A stretch of 64,000 nt of DNA from JACZSB01 sp965372015 (GCA_965372015.1 CBDVAP010000001.1:3178-67177), one strand, 5' to 3'; counted from the stretch's first letter, positions 1 through 10,031 are shown. Program-made: numbers and translations. The notes: a model not told the origin generated them from the letters alone.

Positions 1-3000
1 ATCAACGCCTTAACTGACCAGGACCCTGTCGATAGAGCAAATGAAATCAAAAAAGGGTTGCAGAAGGATGGTTTTTGGAAAGGGGATGTTAGGAACATTA
101 GAAAGGATGGCACAGAATTTTGGGGTCAAGTGAGTATATCTACTTTCAATCATCCCAGATATGGAGATGTATATCTCTCAGTCCAAAGTGACGTCACCGA
201 ACGCAAGCAGGCTGAGGAGGCGCTACGGGAAAGCGAGGCCAAGTTCCGCGCGATTTCCCAGCAAATGCCGGACGCGCTGTTTCTGTTAGATATGGACGAC
301 CCCGAAATCCCCGTTAAGATCATTGATTGCAATGAGATGGCCTGCAAGATGCACGGGTATTCCCGCGACGAGCTGATTGGAAAATCGATTGAATTTATAG
401 ATACCCCAGAAACAGCAAGAATGATCCCTGAACGTAAAAAAATTCTTCTTAAAGGAAAACCACTTTCGTTTGAGGCGCAGCATAAAAGGAAGGACGGCTC
501 GATCTTTGAAGTTGAAGTGAGGATTCAACTCATCACCATCTCCGGTAAAAAAGTTGCCCTGGCTATCGATCGGGATATCACGGAGCGCAAGCGGGCGGAG
601 GAGGCGCTGCACCGCCACAATCAAGAACTAACAACCCTGCTTGAGGTGAGTAAAACCTTGGTTAGTACTTTGAATATGGAGACTGTGTTACAGGCAACAA
701 CCGAAAGTATCGCTAGATATTTGGGACTTGAAACTTCTGCTGTCTACCTTCTTAAAGGAGATGAGTTGTATCTAGGGGCGACTACGCCACCATTACCACC
801 AGAGATGCCCGATTTATTTCGCATCGCTCCTTTATCGGATCACCCCCATATAGAAGAGACAATTTCTAAAAAACAAACTAAATTTTTTCTCGATATAAAA
901 TCCGCTTCACTTTCTGCTCCCGAAAAAGCAATCATCGAGGCCAGAAATATACGCTCGCTATTATATATACCCCTGATAGCCGAAAAGAAAGTGTTCGGAG
1001 TTCTACTTGTTGGGAGTATGGGAATCCCCCGTGATATTACTGATTCGGAGATTGAATCCTGCTCTACTCTGGCTAATATTGCCAGTCTGGCGATCGCAAA
1101 TACACAGTTATATAAGGCCAGTCAAAGCAATGTAGCTGATTTAGAGCGTGAAGTGACTGAGCGCAAGCAGGCGGAAGAGGCGCTGCTGGAAAGCGAAGAG
1201 CGCTTCAGAAACCTGGTGGAAACTTCACAGGATTTGATATGGAGCTGCGATGCTAAAGGCCGATTCACCTATCTCAACCCGGCTTGGGAAAAGTTACTGG
1301 GTTACGAGCTCGCGGAAATGCAAGGCCATACCTTCAGTGAATTCAAGCCACCCGAAATTGCGGAGCGGGATCTGCAGACCTTTAAACATATTCTCAAGGG
1401 TAAGACTACTTTCGGTTACGAGACGGTATATATCTCCAAGTCTGGTCAGCATAGGCATCTAGTTTTCAATGCACGTGTACTGAAGGACAATAAAGGCCAA
1501 ACCCTCGGCACCCAGGGGACAGCGCACGATATCACCGAGCGCAAGCGGGCTGAGGAAGCGTTGCAGACTTCGCGCACCGAGTTGGAAACCAGGAACCGAA
1601 TAGCCAATGTGTTTCTAATGAAACCAGACGAGACGTTATATGCGGATTTATTGGATGTGATACTCGATGTAATGGCAAGCGAGTTCGGTTTTGTATCCTA
1701 TATTCGTGAGAATGGTGATCTGGTAAGCCCCTCCATGACCCGAACAATTTGGGACCAATGCCAGATCCCGGATAAAAATATCATATTCCCCAAAGAGAAT
1801 TGGACTGGTCTGTGGGGAAAGTCGCTATTAGAGCAAAAGCCGCTCCGGGCCAATGAGGGCCTCCAAGTGCCCCAGGGACACGTCCCGCTCAGGAATGCCC
1901 TCTGTGTACCAATCATGCATCGGGGCACCCTGATCGGCCAGATTGCGGTAGCTAATAAAACTTCAGGATACTTTGACGAAGATCAGCGCATTCTAGTGGA
2001 CATCGCCAACCATATGGCCCCCATCCTCCACGCCCGGCTGAAAATTTCCCGCCAAACAGAGGAGCGCCAGCAAGCGGAGGAAGCGCTGAACGAAAGTGAA
2101 AAACGTTTCCACAGGCTATACGAATCCGCTCCTATCGGGATAGCATTGGTGAGAGAAAACTCACTGATCGAGGGCAACCGGTCACTGCTGGATATGCTGG
2201 GATATACCTTGCGTGAGTTGAAGAAACAATCACTTCCATCCCTATTTCATCCCACAGACCGGCTCAGGCTGACAAGTTCCTATAATGAATTTGTGCCGGG
2301 CGGGAGAAACAGGTTTACAGTTGAGCTGCGATTAAGGACTAAGCGTGGTCGCTATAAGTGGGTCTCGTTGACCGGTTCGATATTGCCAATGGCCGGGGAG
2401 GGGCGGCCTTATCATATTTTCATGATGGAAGACATTACCACCAGGACCAAAGTCCAGAGGCAATTACTTGAATCACAGAGTGAGCTTCGCGCTCTGTCAA
2501 TACACCTGCAGGGGCTTCGGGAGGAGGAGCGTAAGAGAATTGCCAGAGAGTTACATGATCAGCTGGGCGCTACCCTCACCAGTTTGAAAATGGATATATC
2601 CTGGCTGATGGAGGAGGGACCGGAAATACAGCGTTCCTTGGCGCACGAGGTCATCGGTAAAATAGACGGGACAATCCAGACGGTACGTGATATCTCGAGC
2701 GAACTGCGCCCCAGTATCCTGGACGACTGGGGTCTGGTCGCTGCCCTTGAGTGGCTGATGCAGCAATACGAGAGCCGAACAAAAATAGCCTGCCACCTCG
2801 ATCTGCCCGACCAGGAATTGACCCTGGATAAGGATCAGTCAACGGCGCTGTTTCGGATAGCCCAGGAAGGGCTGACGAATGTCACCCGCCATGCCGAAGC
2901 CAGTAAGGTGGAGATTCAAGTCCAAAAGACTTCCAGGTCTATAACCCTGAGGCTTAAAGATGACGGCCGGGGCATAGAACGGTCGCAGGTTAAAAACCGG

Positions 3001-3141
3001 CGCTCCCTGGGGCTATTAGGGATGAGGGAGCGGGTGCAGCCGTGGGGCGGTAAATTCCGGGTACATGGGATCAAAGGCCGGGGCACGACCCTGACCGTGC
3101 AGATGCCGGTAGCCAAATACAAGCCAGAGGATTCAGGATGA
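1..3141 (+). CDS. Multi-PAS/GAF sensor histidine kinase, NarL-type (5' end outside window)
   Basis: The frame is open from base 1, so the N-terminus is missing; the TTG at base 58 is not a real start. Numbering from base 1, the order is: PAC end (1-90), PAS (about 80-195), GAF (about 215-375), PAS (390-520), GAF (535-700), PAS (710-830), then a HisKA_3 dimerisation domain with RELHDQLG (phospho-accepting His852) and a HATPase_c domain with DDGRGI and GLLGMRER. Linkers repeat the ERKQAEEAL coiled-coil signature that separates sensory modules. No membrane segment is visible, so it is probably cytoplasmic, though the missing N-terminus could hold one. It overlaps the next response regulator by 4 bases, so the two form a cognate pair. 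The ligand is unknown. Confidence 0.95.
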   Translation: MNALTDQDPVDRANEIKKGLQKDGFWKGDVRNIRKDGTEFWGQVSISTFNHPRYGDVYLSVQSDVTERKQAEEALRESEAKFRAISQQMPDALFLLDMDDPEIPVKIIDCNEMACKMHGYSRDELIGKSIEFIDTPETARMIPERKKILLKGKPLSFEAQHKRKDGSIFEVEVRIQLITISGKKVALAIDRDITERKRAEEALHRHNQELTTLLEVSKTLVSTLNMETVLQATTESIARYLGLETSAVYLLKGDELYLGATTPPLPPEMPDLFRIAPLSDHPHIEETISKKQTKFFLDIKSASLSAPEKAIIEARNIRSLLYIPLIAEKKVFGVLLVGSMGIPRDITDSEIESCSTLANIASLAIANTQLYKASQSNVADLEREVTERKQAEEALLESEERFRNLVETSQDLIWSCDAKGRFTYLNPAWEKLLGYELAEMQGHTFSEFKPPEIAERDLQTFKHILKGKTTFGYETVYISKSGQHRHLVFNARVLKDNKGQTLGTQGTAHDITERKRAEEALQTSRTELETRNRIANVFLMKPDETLYADLLDVILDVMASEFGFVSYIRENGDLVSPSMTRTIWDQCQIPDKNIIFPKENWTGLWGKSLLEQKPLRANEGLQVPQGHVPLRNALCVPIMHRGTLIGQIAVANKTSGYFDEDQRILVDIANHMAPILHARLKISRQTEERQQAEEALNESEKRFHRLYESAPIGIALVRENSLIEGNRSLLDMLGYTLRELKKQSLPSLFHPTDRLRLTSSYNEFVPGGRNRFTVELRLRTKRGRYKWVSLTGSILPMAGEGRPYHIFMMEDITTRTKVQRQLLESQSELRALSIHLQGLREEERKRIARELHDQLGATLTSLKMDISWLMEEGPEIQRSLAHEVIGKIDGTIQTVRDISSELRPSILDDWGLVAALEWLMQQYESRTKIACHLDLPDQELTLDKDQSTALFRIAQEGLTNVTRHAEASKVEIQVQKTSRSITLRLKDDGRGIERSQVKNRRSLGLLGMRERVQPWGGKFRVHGIKGRGTTLTVQMPVAKYKPEDSG

Positions 3142-3776
3142 TCAAGGTATTTATTGTCGATGATCACGAAATATTTCGGGAAGGAATAAAGCGTATCATC
3201 GCCAAATGCAGCGACATGCAGGTCGTGGGAGAAGCATCCGATGCCAGCAACTGCATGAGACAGGTGCTATCGGGCGATTTGGAAATTGACGTGTTCTTGC
3301 TCGATATTTCTCTTCCTGGCCGTAGTGGAATCGAGGTGCTGAAAGAATTGAAATCTCAACTGACACTTCCGCGAGTCTTAATCCTGAGCATGTACTCTGA
3401 GGACCAATATGCGGTCAGGGCGCTAAGGGCGGGAGCATCCGGCTATATTAACAAAGAAACCGCCCCCCAAGTTCTGATAGAAGCCATTCGAAAAGTTCAT
3501 GGAGGTGGCCGCTATGTCAGTCTCGAGTTGGCGGAAAAATTAATAGATTATATCGATGTCTTTGTCGATGTTTCCAGTCACGAATTGCTATCGGATCGTG
3601 AATACGAAGTCATGTGCCTGATCGCCTCGGGAAAAACCGTCTCCGAGATCGCCACCCAACTTTCATTGAGCCCGAAGACCATCAGCTCCGTCCGTAGTCG
3701 CATTTTGAAGAAAATGGGTATGCGTACTAATGCTGAATTGACACACTACGCCGTGGTAAAGGGCCTGGTTGACTGA
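3138..3776 (+). CDS. NarL/FixJ-family response regulator, complete
   Basis: 212 aa. The N-terminal receiver has acidic residues D8/D9, phospho-acceptor D56 (LLDISLPG), switch Ser84 and Lys106, so all catalytic positions are intact. The C-terminal LuxR-type helix-turn-helix (about 148-212) contains LSDREYEVMCLIASG and SPKTISSVRSRILKKM. The ATG overlaps the kinase stop (ATGA), which implies translational coupling and phosphotransfer from that kinase. It is the only one of the three neighbouring paralogues with a normal receiver, so it is probably the active transcription factor. Targets are unknown; the flanking genes are candidates. Confidence 0.95.
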   Translation: MIKVFIVDDHEIFREGIKRIIAKCSDMQVVGEASDASNCMRQVLSGDLEIDVFLLDISLPGRSGIEVLKELKSQLTLPRVLILSMYSEDQYAVRALRAGASGYINKETAPQVLIEAIRKVHGGGRYVSLELAEKLIDYIDVFVDVSSHELLSDREYEVMCLIASGKTVSEIATQLSLSPKTISSVRSRILKKMGMRTNAELTHYAVVKGLVD

Positions 3777-4258
3777 AGCCGGCAGCGCTACGCAGCCCCT
3801 TTTATAAGAATATCTCCTACATCCAAATCTAATTTGGCACCACAGCCGACCGGTTACTTTGTCTGATCCGGTTACATTACTTTCCGCCATTCACGTTCGC
3901 ACAATCCCCCAAGAAAAATATACTTTGTCCTATCTGCCTCCGATCTAATCTAATCGTATATTCTTCAAATAGTCGTTAGAATTTATTTCGTGGAGATAGA
4001 CAAGAACCTACTTCCAGGTGGGATTCGTCAGGACATCTGAAAATAAGAATTTTTCCTGATGCGACCATTCTAAAGACTTCAAAACGAACACCGATGTGGA
4101 TATGGCGGGTCCATACCAGGCGTAGGCAATAATGATTTGTCTGTCCGGGTCCATTGATGGAGATGTCACAGCGTACTATAGCAAACGAATTCCGATGGAG
4201 TGCAACCAAAAATATGAGATAGCTAAGGCGGCTTAGAACAAATTCTCAGGGATCGTTT
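3777..4258. other. A+T-rich intergenic region between response regulators
   Basis: 482 bases with no convincing reading frame. A short inverted repeat CCAAAT-CTA-ATTTGG lies at 3823-3837. There is no clear rho-independent terminator. It probably carries the promoter of the second regulator, but I cannot assign -35/-10 boxes. Confidence 0.4.
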
Positions 4259-4897
4259 ATGATCAAGCTATTTATTATTGATTGTAATGAAATATTCCGG
4301 GAAGGACTGAAGCGAATTATAGGTAAAACCAGCGATATGGAAATTGTAGGGGAGACAGTCGATACCAAAGGGTACTTGTCGCAATTTCAGAACGGTGGAA
4401 CCCGGGCCGAGATATTGCTGATGGAGATTTACCTTCCGGGCCGTAAAGGGATTGAGGCACTCAAGGAATTGAAGGCTCTTGACCCGCAGTCCAAGGTACT
4501 GATCATGGGTATGCTGACAGATGATCAATGGGCCTTGAGGGCTCTCCGGGCCGGCGCCGCAGGTTATCTAACTAAACGGTGTGCTTCTGAGAAGCTGCTC
4601 GAGGCCATCAAGAAGATTCATAATGGGAAACGGTATATCAGCCCGAGCTTGGCCGAAAGAATGATTGATCTGATCGGTGATTACTCGGATCTCGCGCTGC
4701 ATGAAAAGCTTTCTGGTCGCGAGTATCAAGTGTTTTCGATGATAGCAGCTGGAATTCCCCCTGCCGAAATTGCCCGGCAGCTATCTCGAAGTACCAGAAC
4801 TATCAGCACCCTTCGGGCGAGGGTCCTTAAAAAAATGGGTATGAAGTCCAATGCTGAAATAACCCATTACGCTATTGAGCAATGTCTTCTGGACTGA
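4259..4897 (+). CDS. NarL-family response regulator with Glu in place of the phospho-accepting Asp
   Basis: 212 aa, collinear with the upstream regulator without gaps. The receiver is altered: position 56 is Glu (LMEIYLPG), the DD pair at 8-9 is Asp-Cys, and switch position 84 is Gly; Lys106 remains. The LuxR-type helix-turn-helix (about 148-212, LSGREYQVFSMIAAG, TRTISTLRARVLKKMG) is intact. The receiver cannot be phosphorylated at the normal site. In other regulators Asp-to-Glu can mimic the active state, so constitutive or differently gated DNA binding is plausible; that is inference. It has its own upstream spacer and probably its own promoter. Confidence 0.93.
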   Translation: MIKLFIIDCNEIFREGLKRIIGKTSDMEIVGETVDTKGYLSQFQNGGTRAEILLMEIYLPGRKGIEALKELKALDPQSKVLIMGMLTDDQWALRALRAGAAGYLTKRCASEKLLEAIKKIHNGKRYISPSLAERMIDLIGDYSDLALHEKLSGREYQVFSMIAAGIPPAEIARQLSRSTRTISTLRARVLKKMGMKSNAEITHYAIEQCLLD

Positions 4898-4996
4898 TTT
4901 TTGAACCACCCTTTTAGGCACTGAAAGGCGCCCTGGAATGGATGATAAGAGCTGTCTGACTGGACTGGGCCAAATAGATTAGTGGGATAAATCATT

Positions 4997-5398
4997 GTGA
5001 TCAAGGTTTGCATAGTCGAAGAACATAAGAATATCCTCAAGGGCTTGCGACGTATCATTAAAGCCGCCGGCGATATGGATCTTGTTCGAGAGGTAGGGGA
5101 TGCCTACGAATGTCTGGACCGGTGTCCAGCTAGCGACTGCCCAGCGGAAATTGTATTATGGGATTTCTCTTCCACAGGTCCGGCAGGGATTGACGTGCTG
5201 GCCGAGCTGCATGCGAGGCATCCGCATCTATCAGTACTGGCCTTGGGTTTGTATCCGCACGGCAGATGGGCGGAAAGTGTATTACAGGCTGGCGCGGCTG
5301 GCTATATCACCATCGGGTCAGCACCCGAGAGATTGATTGAGGCCATTCGAGCGATAGCCAGTGGAAACCAGTATCTCAATGGTGGACCGTACCAGTAG
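4997..5398 (+). CDS. Receiver-only response-regulator paralogue, DNA-binding domain lost
   Basis: 133 aa with GTG start, paralogous to the two preceding regulators. It stops just after the receiver (GNQYLNGGPYQ) where they continue into a helix-turn-helix. Asp56 is kept (LWDFSSTG), but Lys106 has become Ile (GYITIGSAP), position 84 is Gly and the acidic pair is Glu-Glu. The downstream DNA encodes no recognisable helix-turn-helix relic. It may be a decaying duplicate, or a phosphate sink or decoy for the kinase at the left edge. Confidence 0.75.
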   Translation: MIKVCIVEEHKNILKGLRRIIKAAGDMDLVREVGDAYECLDRCPASDCPAEIVLWDFSSTGPAGIDVLAELHARHPHLSVLALGLYPHGRWAESVLQAGAAGYITIGSAPERLIEAIRAIASGNQYLNGGPYQ

Positions 5399-5753
5399 AT
5401 GACAACCTCGAATCAATCTAACTGGCATAATGATATTGATCAGTCCCAACTCCTCCGCTGAATTGACCGGTGCTGTCATTGAGTCTAACCGGAGCCGCAG
5501 TTATTTTTTCCATCGAAAATATAATTTCTTCTGATAACCTTGTAGGACAATCACTCTCTTGTAGTTGATATAATCGGGCAGCACCGCTAAAAGTCCTACA
5601 ATCTATTCCCGCCTTCCCTGTCAGCAATAACAGCATTCAACTTATTTTTATTTACTGAGATAGCGGCTAACCTTAACCTGTTACTAATCATGATGACACT
5701 GTATGGTATCAGGTTTAAACTTTAAAACCAAGAGCAACTAAGGAGATACACCA
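5399..5753. other. Intergenic leader of the exported repeat protein
   Basis: 355 bases without a supported gene. The last part carries a strong ribosome-binding site (AAGGAGAT, about 5740-5747) before the ATG at 5754. The 3' end of this leader and the following signal-peptide codons match the start region at 10223 (see findings). Confidence 0.4.
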
Positions 5754-6956
5754 ATGAGTAGCATACGAAAAATTACCATTGTTACGTTTTTGACGCTCCT
5801 TCTCGGTGGCTCACTCTTAATCCCGGCAGCATTGGTCGAGGCAAGTGCTGGTGGATCACCCTCAGGACTCGATACGACCCAGGTCACCGCTGAGGCCATT
5901 AGTCAAGCACCTGATGATATTCCTGCTGAACTAGGACTTCTCGGATATTTCTTCAAGCGTAAACAAACGGACGATGGTGAACAAGCACCGGTGGGAGTAG
6001 ATGTTCCGGAAGCTCATAATGGCCCTGTTGAAGAGCTGGGCCTGATAGATTTGCTCCTGAGTAAGAAGCCTCAGTCGCTGGTCATGGCTGCCGGTATCCC
6101 TGTGGCGAATGGGCCGGAGCCGGTGGAGGAGCCCTGGCCTGAAGAAGGCCTGATCAAATATTTTAGTAATAGGAGGAATACATCGATCATGCCTGCCGCA
6201 GACCCTGCCCCAGCTGTAAACAGAACCCAGCCAACGCCCGCCACGGCGAAATCATCAATTAGCACATCGCAGGTACCCTCAAATTACACGACGGCAGTTG
6301 AATCGGCAGCGATTAGTGATGGACAAGCACCGTCGGGAGTAGAGGTTAAGGAAGCTTATGATGGGCCAATGGAAAAGCCGGGCCTGCTAGATATTCTCCT
6401 GGGTAAAGAGCCTCAGCCCCAGGGCATCGCCGCCGGTATCCCTGAAGCGAATGAGCCCGTACCGGAACCGGAAATGGATCCCTTACCAGAATTAAGCCTG
6501 ATCGATTATTTCATAAATCAGGGAAATACATCGCTCAGGCCTGCCGTGGGCTCTGGCCCAGCTGTAAACCCATCCCAGCCAACGCATGCCACAGCGAAAT
6601 CATCAATTAGCCCATCGCAGGTAGCCGCAAGGTCCGGGACGGCTTTTGAACCGGCAGTGATTAGTGAGGATCTCCTGCGAATTAAAGTGGTGCTGGGCCA
6701 ACTGCCCCGTAGCGCTCTGGCTTCCCTGGAGCAGTCCAATCAGGTTGCAGCGACGCCGAAGATTGAGAATGATGCACTTTTGGTTGAAAACACTGAACCA
6801 CAGCTGGATTTAACCCAAAAACACGATCCCCCAGGTCCTGCAACAGCAGCTGATGTGGAGGGGATCGGTCTATTGGAGCTACTGCTGCAACGCCACCCTG
6901 ATGCGGCAAGAGTGGAAGCGATGAAGACGCCATCAGGAGATAACAACGGGAACTAG
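5754..6956 (+). CDS. Exported, proline- and acid-rich repeat protein of unknown function
   Basis: 400 aa, not recognised as a known family. Residues 1-32 look like a signal peptide (basic RK, then a long hydrophobic run). The mature part is rich in Pro, Glu and Ala and probably largely disordered. A short hydrophobic motif of the form G-L-(I/L)-x-(Y/L/I)-(F/L) recurs six times, near residues 60-70, 95-105, 131-141, 209-219, 247-258 and 370-380. Two ~115-residue units (74-188 and 189-304) form a tandem duplication, each holding one LLL-type and one YF-type motif. AAGGAGAT precedes the ATG. The spaced amphipathic motifs suggest a scaffold with repeated docking sites; this is inference. Confidence 0.8.
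   Translation: MSSIRKITIVTFLTLLLGGSLLIPAALVEASAGGSPSGLDTTQVTAEAISQAPDDIPAELGLLGYFFKRKQTDDGEQAPVGVDVPEAHNGPVEELGLIDLLLSKKPQSLVMAAGIPVANGPEPVEEPWPEEGLIKYFSNRRNTSIMPAADPAPAVNRTQPTPATAKSSISTSQVPSNYTTAVESAAISDGQAPSGVEVKEAYDGPMEKPGLLDILLGKEPQPQGIAAGIPEANEPVPEPEMDPLPELSLIDYFINQGNTSLRPAVGSGPAVNPSQPTHATAKSSISPSQVAARSGTAFEPAVISEDLLRIKVVLGQLPRSALASLEQSNQVAATPKIENDALLVENTEPQLDLTQKHDPPGPATAADVEGIGLLELLLQRHPDAARVEAMKTPSGDNNGN
5973..6665 (+). repeat. Two tandem ~115-codon repeats inside the exported repeat protein
   Basis: Unit 1 is 5973-6317 and unit 2 is 6318-6665. Both run from a DG(E)QAP start through GV-V-EA, a GL(I/L)D-LL motif, AAGIP-AN, a LIxYF motif, NTS, the TAKSSIS block and a closing A(A/V)IS. 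The DNA has diverged but alignment is almost gap-free, indicating an in-frame duplication under coding constraint. Confidence 0.85.
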
Positions 6957-6960
6957 ACCA

Positions 6961-7167
6961 ATGTCACTCCCGGTACTAATTGAAAATGTGATCAGGGTTA
7001 ACTACCAACCACACGGAATAGCGTTAGGACAAATGTGGTTTCCGGGAAAAAAGAGCGACACACATGGGCGGCAGGAAGTGCTCAGTAGACTCAGAGCGAT
7101 TGCCGGCCAGCCAAAGCCTCTTCCGGGACTTCCCATAGCGTTAGGGAAGGCTCAGCCATTGCAATGA
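6961..7167 (+). CDS. Possible small protein, weak support
   Basis: 68-codon frame starting 4 bases after the previous stop and overlapping the next start by ATGA, the arrangement used by many real genes in this window. The product has no recognisable domain, signal peptide or membrane segment, and no clear ribosome-binding site precedes it. It may equally be non-coding spacer. Confidence 0.25.
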   Translation: MSLPVLIENVIRVNYQPHGIALGQMWFPGKKSDTHGRQEVLSRLRAIAGQPKPLPGLPIALGKAQPLQ

Positions 7168-7628
7168 GCAATTCAATGAAATCAGCACCACCCACTATCT
7201 TGATTGCCCTGATATTGATCGTTGGGCATTTACCAGCACAAAATGATTTGGCTATCTCTGGCTTCGTGGATGGCAGTATAGGCTTGCCGGTTGAGGATCG
7301 TACTGACCTCGGTTTCAGTTTTGACCAAGTGGAGATCAACCTGGATGGCGAAGTGACCATGGCGCCCAATCTGACCCTGGGATTCGAATTCAATACCGGT
7401 ACAAAGAGTGATGCCGGCGAAAATATTAGCGGCTGGCTGGTGATGGCCAACCATGCTTTCTCGGCCTTTGCGATCACTTTCCGGCAGGACGCCTGGGGTG
7501 ATGCCGGTTCCACCACCATATCGCCATCCCATAGCATCGCGGATGGCGCCAACATATTTTTTGAGTACAGACTTGATACGGGTACATTTGATGAGGACGA
7601 TGTCTATCACAGAAGCAAAACCACCTAA
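7164..7628 (+). CDS. Small outer-membrane beta-barrel-like protein, stop codon before the last strand
   Basis: 154 aa. Residues 1-25 form a signal peptide ending near PAQ. The rest alternates polar and hydrophobic residues as in outer-membrane strands (VDGSIGLPV, LGFSFDQVEINLDGEV, LTLGFEFNTG, IFFEYRLDTG). The frame ends at TAA 7626-7628, but the same frame continues as AAIEFTFTF and a second TAA (7656-7658). That is a classic terminal strand ending in Phe, and the relic at 10.1-10.2 kb reads through this point without a stop. So this is probably a nonsense-mutated porin-like gene missing its last nine residues. The family is not identified. Confidence 0.65.
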   Translation: MSNSMKSAPPTILIALILIVGHLPAQNDLAISGFVDGSIGLPVEDRTDLGFSFDQVEINLDGEVTMAPNLTLGFEFNTGTKSDAGENISGWLVMANHAFSAFAITFRQDAWGDAGSTTISPSHSIADGANIFFEYRLDTGTFDEDDVYHRSKTT

Positions 7629-7679
7629 GCAGCCATTGAGTTCACATTCACTTTCTAACAAGAAAATAATTTGGCGTCG

Positions 7680-10013
7680 ATGATGCAAAAGTTACTGTCC
7701 TTCTTCAGCGATATAAATATCAGCAAAAGGTTGATCATATTCTTCCTCCTGGTGGGCATCATACCGCTGGCGGTCGTGGGGATTCTTGCCTATTCCAACT
7801 CGTCCAAGGCTCTGGAGCAGCAGGCCATGAACCAGCTCATCGCCGTCCGGGAAATGAAAAAGAGCATGATTGAGGATTACTTCGGTTCCATCCGTAACCA
7901 GATCATCACCCTTTCCGAAGACCAGATGATCATTGACGCCATGAAGGAGTTCACCGAGGCGTTCTTTCTGGTGGGAAGGGAGTATGGCGAAACGTTTAGG
8001 AGAAACCGGCGACAGCTGCTCGGAAACCTTTCGGATCGATACCAGTACCAGCAGAATAATACACCAGGAGCGGCATCGGATGCGGCCTCGCTGTGGATGC
8101 CTCCCAAGAGAATGTCGCGCATTCTCCAGGCGTTGTACATATCCGAGAATCCCAATCCAATCGGCAGCAAGCACATCCTGGATTACTCTGTGGATAAAAC
8201 TACATATTCCCAACTACACCGTAAGTATCATCCCATCATTAGGAGCTATCTGGAGAAGTTTGGGTATTACGATATCTTCCTGGTGGAGCCGAAAACCGGT
8301 TATATCGTCTATACGGTGTTCAAGGAAGTGGATTATGCTACCAGCCTGGCGTCCGGGCCATACAGTAATACAAACTTTGCCTGGGCGTTCCAGAACGCGC
8401 AGAACGCCGACGCCAAAGACTACGTTGCCCTTGAAGAGTTCAAGCAATACGAGCCATCGTATAATTTCCCGGCTTCCTTTATCGCTTCACCCATCTTTGA
8501 TGGCAATGAGAAAATCGGGGTGCTGGTCTTCCAAATGCCGGTGGACAAGATCGATAACATCATGACCAGTAACCAGCAGTGGGCCGATGTTGGACTAGGC
8601 GAGTCCGGGGAGAGCTATCTGGTGTCCTCCGACTCCACCATTCGTAATAACTCGCGCTTCCTGATCGAAGATCCGGATGGCTATTACCGGGCGCTACAGG
8701 AGGGCGGGATTGCAGCTGAAGTGATTGATAATATCAAAGCATCCGAAACATCGATCCTCTTCCAACCGGTTCTCAGCAAGGGATCAAAGGCGGCCATCGG
8801 GGGGCAGACCGGTTTTGATATCTTCCCCGATTATCGAGATGTACCGGTCCTGTCGGCCTACACGCCGCTGGAGATAGAAGGCCTGGAATGGGTGATCTTA
8901 GCGGAAATAGATGAGGCGGAGGCCTTTACCGCCATTTATGCCCTGCGCAACTTGACCATGCTGATCGCTCTAGTGATTGCAGCTGCGGTGGTTGGGATTG
9001 CATTGATGGTGGCCCGCAACATTACCGTCCCGATTAATGCCGCCATCGTTATGCTCAGGGATATTGACGAAGGCGAAGGAGACCTGACCAAGCGGCTGAA
9101 CATCGAGGCCCAGGATGAAATCGGTATCATGGGTGGCCTGTTCGACTCCTTTATCACCAAGGTGCAAGAACTGATGCAACAGATCGGAGTCAGCTCCGAG
9201 CAGGTGAGTAATGCGGCCAACCAGATCTCGTCGGCCTCCGAGCAGATGGCTGCCGGCGCCGAGGAGCAGCAGGCTCAGCTGTCTGAAGTGGCTACAACCA
9301 CCGAGCAGATGAGCGCCATGATCCTGGAGGCCAGCAAAAACGCTGATGAAACGCGGGAGAATGCTCAACAAACCGGTAAAACGGCCGAGAGTGGCCGGGA
9401 GGTAGTTTCCAAGACGGTGACCGGCTTCGAAACGGTAGCCCGGACAGTAGAGCGCGCCGCCGGCCAGATCGAGTCCTTGAGCAAACGCTCAGAGGAGATC
9501 GGGAACGTCATCCAGGTCATCGACGACATCGCCGACCAGACCAACCTGCTGGCCCTGAACGCCAATATCGAGGCGGCCCGGGCCGGGGATGCCGGCCGGG
9601 GTTTTGCGGTAGTGGCTGATGAGGTGCGCAAGCTGGCCGAGCGCACCGTGAGTGCCACGGCCGAGATCAGCAGCATGATCGAGACTATCCAGGGAGAGAT
9701 CCAGGCTGCGGTGGAATCGATGGCAGCCATCCAGGAACAGTCCAAAGCCGGGCTGGAACTGGTAGGCCAATCCGACCAATCGCTGCAAGAGATTTCCGGC
9801 GCCATCACCGGTGTGGTAACAGCCGTGGAGCAGATCGCCACTTCCACCAACGAGCAAAGTTCCGGTGCCGAAGAGATATCCAAGAACATCGAGGGGGTTA
9901 CTACCGTGGCTAAGGAATCGGCCTCCAGCGCTCAGGAACTGGCCGCCTCGGCGGAGCAGCTCAATCGCGAAGTAGAGGGACTGAACAAGCTGATCGGGCA
10001 ATTCAAAGTCTGA
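7680..10013 (+). CDS. Methyl-accepting chemotaxis protein with large periplasmic sensor
   Basis: 777 aa from the ATG at 7680; the TTG at 7671 is less likely. Order: short cytoplasmic N-terminus, TM1 (about 16-36), periplasmic region of about 390 residues resembling a double Cache sensor, TM2 (about 425-447), HAMP (about 447-500), and a signalling domain with the hairpin tip [19 protein letters not shown]. The methylation helices are rich in Glu/Gln/Ala. The C-terminus is LIGQFKV with no CheR/CheB-tethering pentapeptide. From about 9050 to the stop the DNA is nearly identical to the second chemoreceptor. It follows a porin-like gene, which suggests sensing of a solute entering the periplasm; the ligand is unknown. 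Confidence 0.95.
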   Translation: MMQKLLSFFSDINISKRLIIFFLLVGIIPLAVVGILAYSNSSKALEQQAMNQLIAVREMKKSMIEDYFGSIRNQIITLSEDQMIIDAMKEFTEAFFLVGREYGETFRRNRRQLLGNLSDRYQYQQNNTPGAASDAASLWMPPKRMSRILQALYISENPNPIGSKHILDYSVDKTTYSQLHRKYHPIIRSYLEKFGYYDIFLVEPKTGYIVYTVFKEVDYATSLASGPYSNTNFAWAFQNAQNADAKDYVALEEFKQYEPSYNFPASFIASPIFDGNEKIGVLVFQMPVDKIDNIMTSNQQWADVGLGESGESYLVSSDSTIRNNSRFLIEDPDGYYRALQEGGIAAEVIDNIKASETSILFQPVLSKGSKAAIGGQTGFDIFPDYRDVPVLSAYTPLEIEGLEWVILAEIDEAEAFTAIYALRNLTMLIALVIAAAVVGIALMVARNITVPINAAIVMLRDIDEGEGDLTKRLNIEAQDEIGIMGGLFDSFITKVQELMQQIGVSSEQVSNAANQISSASEQMAAGAEEQQAQLSEVATTTEQMSAMILEASKNADETRENAQQTGKTAESGREVVSKTVTGFETVARTVERAAGQIESLSKRSEEIGNVIQVIDDIADQTNLLALNANIEAARAGDAGRGFAVVADEVRKLAERTVSATAEISSMIETIQGEIQAAVESMAAIQEQSKAGLELVGQSDQSLQEISGAITGVVTAVEQIATSTNEQSSGAEEISKNIEGVTTVAKESASSAQELAASAEQLNREVEGLNKLIGQFKV

Positions 10014-10031
10014 GTGAAGAGTAGTAGAACC

